From assembly GCA_025054905.1 (NCBI GenBank), contig JANWZF010000055.1:1-11804 (forward strand): 11,804 nucleotides of DNA, given 5' to 3'. The translations under genes and the position numbers were made by a program. The notes under the pieces are model-generated. The model worked only from the letters and a program-made list of their open reading frames with translations. It was not told the DNA's origin and ran no database searches. Numbering within the stretch: the first letter of the stretch is position 1; the number at the start of each line of letters is the position of its first letter. This document shows, in pieces, positions 7,446-11,804 of this stretch. The DNA comes from Tepidimonas sp. GTDB taxonomy: Bacteria > Pseudomonadota > Gammaproteobacteria > Burkholderiales > Burkholderiaceae_C.

Positions 7446-8873
7446 ATGAGCCAAACCTTCGACATCGCCGTCATCGGTGCCGGCCCCGGGGGCTACATCG
7501 CCGCCATCCGCGCCGCGCAGCTGGGCTACCGCGTGGCCTGCATCGATGCCTGGACCAACGCCTCCGGTGGCCCGGCCCCCGGCGGCACCTGCACCAACGT
7601 AGGCTGCATTCCGTCCAAGGCGCTGCTGCAGTCTTCCGAACACTTTGAGCATGCGCGGCTGCACTTCGCCGATCACGGCATCGCCACCGGCACGGTCAAG
7701 ATCGATGTGCCCACCATGGTCGCCCGCAAGGACGCCATCGTCAAGCAGAACAACGACGGCATCCTGTACCTGTTCAAAAAGAACAAGGTCACGTTCTTGC
7801 ACGGCCGGGGCTCGTTCGTGCGCGCGCTGGATGGCGGTTACGAGCTGGCCGTGGAGGGAGCCCAGAACACCACGCTGCAGGCGCGCCACGTGATCGTGGC
7901 CACCGGCTCGCGCGCGCGGGCGCTGCCTGGGGTGGCGTTTGATGAGGAGCGCATCCTGTCCAACGACGGCGCGCTGCGGCTGCAAGCGGTGCCCAAAAAG
8001 CTCGCCATCATCGGCGCGGGCGTCATCGGGCTGGAAATGGGCTCGGTCTGGCGTCGCCTGGGGGCTGAGGTCACGATCCTCGAAGGCCTGCCGACGTTCC
8101 TGGCTGCGGCCGACGAGCAAATAGCCAAGGAGGCCAAGAAGGCGTTCGACAAGCAGGGCCTCAAGATCGAGCTTGGCGTCAAAGTCGGCGAGGTCAAGAC
8201 CCACAAGAGGGGCGTGACGATCGCCTACACCGATGCGCAGGGCCAGGGGCAAACGCTGGAAGCCGAGCGCCTGATCGTCTCGATCGGGCGCGTGCCCAAC
8301 ACCGAGGGCCTGGGGGCCGACAAGGTCGGACTCAAGCTCGATGAACGCGGCGCGATCGTCGTCGACGCGCTGTGCCGCACCAACCTGCCCGGCGTGTGGG
8401 CCGTCGGCGACGTCGTGCGCGGGCCGATGCTGGCGCACAAGGCCGAAGAGGAGGGCGTGGCGGTGGCCGAGCGCATTGCAGGCCAGCACCCGCACGTGGA
8501 CTTCAACACGATCCCGTGGGTCATCTACACCAGCCCCGAGGTGGCCTGGGTCGGTGCCACCGAGCAGCAGCTCAAGGCCAGCGGGCGGGCGTACAAGGTG
8601 GGAACGTTCCCGTTCATGGCCAACGGGCGCGCGCGCGCCTTGGGTGACACCACCGGGATGGTCAAGATCCTGGCCGATGCGGCCACGGACCAAGTCCTGG
8701 GTGTGCACATGGTGGGCCCGCTGGTCTCCGAGCTGATCGCCGAAGCGGTGATGGCGATGGAATTCAAGGCCAGTGCCGAAGACATCGCGCGCATCTGCCA
8801 TGCCCACCCGTCGCTGTCGGAGGCAACCAAGGAAGCCGCGCTCGCGGTGGACAAGCGCCCGCTCAACTTCTGA
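7446..8873 (+). CDS. lpdA: Dihydrolipoyl dehydrogenase E3
   Basis: This FAD- and NAD-dependent disulfide oxidoreductase reoxidises the dihydrolipoyl arm of E2. It has 475 residues, typical of the family. The N-terminal FAD site is IGAGPGGYIAA (10-20); the redox disulfide is C49/C54 in GGTCTNVGCIPSKA; the NAD-binding loop is IIGAGVIGLEMGS (around 185-197); the second FAD contact is GVWAVGDVV; and the C-terminal dimer interface has HAHPSLSE with the catalytic pair H454/E459. A short insertion (ASGGPAPGG) before the disulfide is common in betaproteobacterial complex-associated E3 proteins. AAGGAG at 7431-7436, 9 nt from the ATG, is a strong ribosome binding site. Its place directly after sucB marks it as the E3 of this complex; whether it also serves pyruvate dehydrogenase or glycine cleavage cannot be seen from here. 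Confidence 0.96.
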   Translation: MSQTFDIAVIGAGPGGYIAAIRAAQLGYRVACIDAWTNASGGPAPGGTCTNVGCIPSKALLQSSEHFEHARLHFADHGIATGTVKIDVPTMVARKDAIVKQNNDGILYLFKKNKVTFLHGRGSFVRALDGGYELAVEGAQNTTLQARHVIVATGSRARALPGVAFDEERILSNDGALRLQAVPKKLAIIGAGVIGLEMGSVWRRLGAEVTILEGLPTFLAAADEQIAKEAKKAFDKQGLKIELGVKVGEVKTHKRGVTIAYTDAQGQGQTLEAERLIVSIGRVPNTEGLGADKVGLKLDERGAIVVDALCRTNLPGVWAVGDVVRGPMLAHKAEEEGVAVAERIAGQHPHVDFNTIPWVIYTSPEVAWVGATEQQLKASGRAYKVGTFPFMANGRARALGDTTGMVKILADAATDQVLGVHMVGPLVSELIAEAVMAMEFKASAEDIARICHAHPSLSEATKEAALAVDKRPLNF

Positions 8874-8898
8874 TCCCGTGCAACAGCAGGCCGTGGCG

Positions 8899-10035
8899 AT
8901 GACCGACGCGCCGCCCCCCGGCGATCCGGCCGGCTGGGGGCCGGTGCGACGCGCCTACGAAGCGGCGCTGGCCGCGCACGGCTTTGTCAGCGACCCAGCG
9001 CAGCTGCGGGGGGTGCAGGCCCTGGAGCGCTGCGCTGCCGAGTGGATCGAGTTCAAGCGCCGCCGCTCCAACGCACTCAAAAAGCTCATCAACCGTCTGC
9101 CGGTACCCCGCGGCGTGTATCTGTGGGGAGGGGTGGGTCGCGGCAAAAGCTTTCTGATGGATTGCTTTTACCAGGCCGTCCCGCTGCGGCGCAAGACGCG
9201 CTTGCACTTTCACGAGTTCATGCGCGAAGTGCATCGTGAGCTGGCCAGCCTGCAGGGCACCGTCGATCCGCTCAAGGCCCTGGCACGCCAGATGGCGGTG
9301 CGTTTTCGCCTGATCTGCTTTGATGAATTTCACGTCGCCGACGTCACCGACGCGATGATCCTGCACCGGCTGCTGGTGGCCATGCAGGAGCATGGCATCG
9401 GCATGGTCACCACCAGCAACTTCCACCCGGATGGACTGTACCCGGATGGCCTGCACCGCGATCGCGTCCTGCCGGCCATCGAGCTGCTCAAGCGCACGAT
9501 GGACATCGTCCAGGTCGACCAAGGTGTGGACTATCGGCGCCGGGCGCTGGAGCACGTGCGCACCTACCTGACCCCGCTGGGCGAGGCCACCGAGCGCGAG
9601 ATGGAAGCGGTCTTCGAGCAGCTGGCCGAAGCCCAGGATGAGGATCCGGTGCTGCGCATCGAAGGACGCGAGATCCGCGCCATCCGACGGGCCGGCGGCG
9701 TGGTTTGGTTCGACTTTCGCACCCTGTGCGGTGGGCCACGCTCCCAAAACGACTACCTGGAGCTGGCCAGCCAGTTCCACACCGTGCTGCTGAGCAACGT
9801 GCCGGAGATGCCGCCCAACCTGGCCAGCGCGGCACGTCGCTTCACGTGGCTGGTGGACGTGCTGTACGACCGGCGCGTCAAGCTGATCGTCTCGGCGGCG
9901 GTGCCTCCCGAGCAGCTCTACACCGAAGGCCCGCTGGCGCACGAGTTCCCCCGCACCGTTTCGCGCCTGACGGAGATGCAGTCGCGCGAATACCTGGCGT
10001 TGCAGCGGCGCGACGTCGACACCGCGCTGACCTGA
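8899..10035 (+). CDS. zapE: Cell division protein ZapE, AFG1-family P-loop ATPase
   Basis: The AFG1/LACE1-type ATPase is known in E. coli as ZapE, which acts on FtsZ rings under stress or low oxygen; the mitochondrial homologue is linked to protein quality control. From the ATG chosen here the protein has 378 residues, like E. coli ZapE (375). Walker A is GGVGRGKS (77-84), the HFHEFM motif characteristic of the family follows (103-108), and Walker B is LICFDEF (138-144). Further family features are TSNFHPDGLY and the C-terminal FTWLVDVLYDRRVKL. I chose ATG 8899 because AGCAGG (8885-8890) stands 8 nt upstream; an in-frame GTG at 8878 lacks a Shine-Dalgarno. The start lies 25 nt after lpd, so it is probably part of the sucAB-lpd transcript. 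A functional link to the TCA enzymes is not demonstrated. Confidence 0.93.
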   Translation: MTDAPPPGDPAGWGPVRRAYEAALAAHGFVSDPAQLRGVQALERCAAEWIEFKRRRSNALKKLINRLPVPRGVYLWGGVGRGKSFLMDCFYQAVPLRRKTRLHFHEFMREVHRELASLQGTVDPLKALARQMAVRFRLICFDEFHVADVTDAMILHRLLVAMQEHGIGMVTTSNFHPDGLYPDGLHRDRVLPAIELLKRTMDIVQVDQGVDYRRRALEHVRTYLTPLGEATEREMEAVFEQLAEAQDEDPVLRIEGREIRAIRRAGGVVWFDFRTLCGGPRSQNDYLELASQFHTVLLSNVPEMPPNLASAARRFTWLVDVLYDRRVKLIVSAAVPPEQLYTEGPLAHEFPRTVSRLTEMQSREYLALQRRDVDTALT

Positions 10036-10137
10036 CCAGGCACCGCGGACAAACGTTGGACGTGCTAGGCTGCGAACACCAGCCTGGCTATCGGTGCGAC
10101 GCAGCCTCCCAGCCGGCGGCCGCGGTCTGGCAACGAT

Positions 10138-10151
10138 GGCGCTGCAGCGCC
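10138..10151 (+). promoter_or_regulatory. 14-bp perfect palindrome ahead of the aidB ribosome binding site
   Basis: GGCGCTGCAGCGCC reads identically on both strands and ends immediately before the Shine-Dalgarno region GGGGAG (10154-10159), 16 nt from the aidB start. As DNA it could be a dimer-bound operator; as RNA it can form GGCGC/GCGCC with a TGCA loop next to the ribosome binding site. Elsewhere in the gap (10036-10167) an inverted pair AGGCTG (10067-10072) / CAGCCT (10080-10085) lacks a T-run. I found no good sigma-70 promoter in the gap. Confidence 0.35.
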
Positions 10152-10167
10152 TTGGGGAGATCCACCG

Positions 10168-11804
10168 ATGAACGCGCAATCCGAGCAAGTCCAGCCGAGC
10201 GACGATCCGTGGCGCACGCACGACGTGTTCAACCAGGTGCCACCCTGGGCTGGAGGTGATCTGCTGGCGTTGGACACGGCCCTGCAGGAAGGCCTGCGGC
10301 TCGGGGCCGCCGAGTGGGCCTTGCCCGCGCTGCATGCCTACGCAGGGCAGATCAGCCAGCCCAGCAGCCTTGCGGCCGCTGTGGCGGCCAACGAGTACCC
10401 ACCGCGGCATCGTCCGTTCGACCCCCAGGGACACCGCATCGACGCCGTCGAGTTCCATCCGGCCTGGCACCTCCTGTTGGGGCGCTTGCGCGGTGCCGGC
10501 GGCGTCAGCCTGCCCTGGCGCGACCACCGCGCCGGCCGTTGGAGCGCCTGGGCCGCCCTGTTTTACCTCCACGGGCAGGTCGAGCAAGGCACCCTGTGCC
10601 CGACCACGATGACGCAGGCCGCCATCCCTTTGCTGCAGCGGGAGCCCGCGCTGTGGACGTTGCTGGGTGAGCGCCTGCTGGCCGACACGTATGACGAGAC
10701 CGATGCGCCGCTGCAGCACCGGCGTGCGCTGTGGATCGGCATGGGCATGACCGAGAAACAGGGGGGCTCGGACGTGCGCGCCAACACCACCACCGCCTGG
10801 CCCGTGCAGGGTCAGGGCCGTGGCGCTGTCTATCGCTTGCGCGGGCACAAGTGGTTTTACTCCGCGCCCAGCAGCGATGCGCACCTGGTCAGCGCGCGAT
10901 TGGGCACTGACGGTCCGATCGGCTGTTTTTTCGTCCCCCGTTGGTGGCTGGATGGACGGCGCAATGCGGTGCGCATCCAGCGCCTGAAAGACAAGCTCGG
11001 CAACCGCAGCAATGCCAGCGGCGAAGTCGAATTTCAGGACGCTCTGGGCATCCTGATCGGGGAGGAGGGCCGTGGCCTGGCCACCCTGGTTGAAATGGCC
11101 AGCACCACCCGTATCAGCTGCGTGCTCGGCAGTGCGGCGATTCTGCGCAGCGCGCTGGTGCAGGCCCTGCACGCGGCACGCCACCGCCAGGCCTTTGGTC
11201 GGAGGCTGGCCGACCAGCCGGCCATGAGAGGGGTGCTGCTGGATCTGGCGCTGGAAAGCGAAGCTGCCTTGCAGCTGGGTTTGCGCCTGGCCCGGGCGTG
11301 CGAAGGTGAGTCGAGGCTGGACCACGCGTGGCGCCGCCTCGTCACCCCTGCGGCCAAATTCTGGGTCTGCAAGCGCACCGTGGCGGCCACCGCAGAGGCC
11401 ATGGAGGTGCTGGGTGGCAACGGCTATGTTGAGGAAAGCCCGCTGCCCCGCCTGCTGCGCGAGGCCCCTGTCAACTCCATCTGGGAAGGCTCCGGCAATG
11501 TGATGGCGCTGGACATCCTGCGCGCCGTGGCCCGCGAACCCGCCTTGGCGCTCGCCCTGTGGGAGGATTGGCGGCAGGCCCTGTCGGCCGATGCGGCGGC
11601 GCTGCGCCCTCTGCAGTGGCTGCAGGCGGCGTTGACGTCTGCCGATGCGCAGGAGTTGCCTGCACAGGCTCGGATCGTTGCCCAAACGATGGCGCTGCTG
11701 GCCCAGGCCACGCTGTTGCGCCGCCATGCCCCGACGGCGGTGGCAGACGCATTCATCGCAACCCGCTTGGGGGAGCCGGCTGGCCTGACGTTGGGCGTGG
11801 TGGA
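10168..11804 (+). CDS. aidB: AidB-type acyl-CoA-dehydrogenase-like alkylation-response flavoprotein (3' partial)
   Basis: The frame runs open from ATG 10168 to the right edge: 545 whole codons, about the full length of E. coli AidB (541), so only the final few to about 20 residues should be missing. AidB is an FAD-containing acyl-CoA-dehydrogenase homologue induced by DNA alkylation; it binds DNA and is thought to protect promoters or limit alkylating agents. Support comes from the N-terminal THDVFNQVPPW (17-27), FHPAWHLL (96-103), the signature MGMTEKQGGSDVRANTT (192-208), the FAD/tetramer region AFGRRLADQPAMR, LGGNGYVEES, and SIWEGSGNVMALDILR with E440 at the position of the acyl-CoA dehydrogenase general base. 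The region after about residue 455 is AidB's extra helical, DNA-binding domain, absent from isovaleryl-CoA dehydrogenases. GGGGAG (10154-10159) precedes the start by 8 nt. The 132-nt gap after zapE suggests its own transcription unit. Confidence 0.9.
   Translation, partial: MNAQSEQVQPSDDPWRTHDVFNQVPPWAGGDLLALDTALQEGLRLGAAEWALPALHAYAGQISQPSSLAAAVAANEYPPRHRPFDPQGHRIDAVEFHPAWHLLLGRLRGAGGVSLPWRDHRAGRWSAWAALFYLHGQVEQGTLCPTTMTQAAIPLLQREPALWTLLGERLLADTYDETDAPLQHRRALWIGMGMTEKQGGSDVRANTTTAWPVQGQGRGAVYRLRGHKWFYSAPSSDAHLVSARLGTDGPIGCFFVPRWWLDGRRNAVRIQRLKDKLGNRSNASGEVEFQDALGILIGEEGRGLATLVEMASTTRISCVLGSAAILRSALVQALHAARHRQAFGRRLADQPAMRGVLLDLALESEAALQLGLRLARACEGESRLDHAWRRLVTPAAKFWVCKRTVAATAEAMEVLGGNGYVEESPLPRLLREAPVNSIWEGSGNVMALDILRAVAREPALALALWEDWRQALSADAAALRPLQWLQAALTSADAQELPAQARIVAQTMALLAQATLLRRHAPTAVADAFIATRLGEPAGLTLGVV

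Noticed and set aside
3030..8807. Very long minus-strand open frame (1,925 codons) opposite sucA-sucB-lpd
   Set aside because: It runs in exact codon register against three certain genes, its product is a low-complexity His/Asp/Gly/Arg/Val-rich mirror of them, and it exists because TTA, CTA and TCA codons are absent from the sense genes. It is not a gene.
8773..8898. Upstream extension of the zapE frame into lpd
   Set aside because: The extra 42 residues are Arg/Ser-rich shadow translation of the lpd C-terminus, and family length fits the ATG at 8899 with its own Shine-Dalgarno.
8863..11727. 954-codon minus-strand frame opposite zapE and aidB
   Set aside because: It is a mirror of two well-supported genes in the same frame, with no ribosome binding site or domain signature noted.
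10168..11804. Isovaleryl-CoA or other catabolic acyl-CoA dehydrogenase
   Set aside because: The length (over 545 residues), the FNQVPP N-terminus, the MTEKQGGSDV signature and the extra C-terminal domain point to AidB rather than a roughly 390-residue catabolic enzyme.
1..11804. A novel defence, mobile or biosynthetic system
   Set aside because: Every gene is a recognisable housekeeping or stress-response family, intergenic gaps are short, and no transposase, integrase, direct-repeat array or unknown gene cluster is present.

Overview
The window is GC-rich (roughly two-thirds G+C by eye) and densely coded on the + strand. Gene content and protein style (PrpE-type acyl-CoA ligase, sucA-sucB-lpd followed by zapE, an E3 with the extended loop before its redox disulfide, AidB) fit a betaproteobacterium, most likely order Burkholderiales. 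I cannot name the genus. There are no rRNA or tRNA genes, mobile elements, CRISPR arrays or signs of recent transfer. This is ordinary chromosomal core-metabolism DNA.

Layout: (1) 2-550, the C-terminal part of an MBL-fold metallohydrolase cut by the left edge. (2) 649-2550, prpE, a propionate/short-chain acyl-CoA ligase. (3) 2619-2990, a small ArsR-type repressor with its own candidate promoter and a hairpin after its stop. (4) 2991-3188, a 198-nt regulatory gap ahead of sucA. It holds an AT-rich patch with spaced repeats, a -24/-12-like element and a structured leader whose last hairpin abuts the sucA Shine-Dalgarno. The order and position match the known Burkholderiales sucA RNA motif. (5) 3189-8873, sucA-sucB-lpd, the complete E1-E2-E3 set of the 2-oxoglutarate dehydrogenase complex. 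(6) 8899-10035, zapE, probably co-transcribed. (7) 10168 to the right edge, aidB, an acyl-CoA-dehydrogenase-like alkylation-response flavoprotein missing its last residues.

How they work together: SucA, SucB and Lpd assemble into one TCA-cycle complex converting 2-oxoglutarate to succinyl-CoA. PrpE feeds propionate (or acetate) into CoA thioesters and is metabolically adjacent, but no methylcitrate-cycle genes are present here. ZapE is a division/stress ATPase of the AFG1 family and AidB a DNA-damage-response protein; neither has an obvious mechanistic link to the operon.

I see no new multi-gene system. The best leads are regulatory: the sucA leader RNA, the elements upstream of it, the palindrome before aidB, and the single shared reading frame of sucA-sucB-lpd. 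That frame, together with the absence of TTA, CTA and TCA codons, produces a spurious 1,925-residue antisense open frame.
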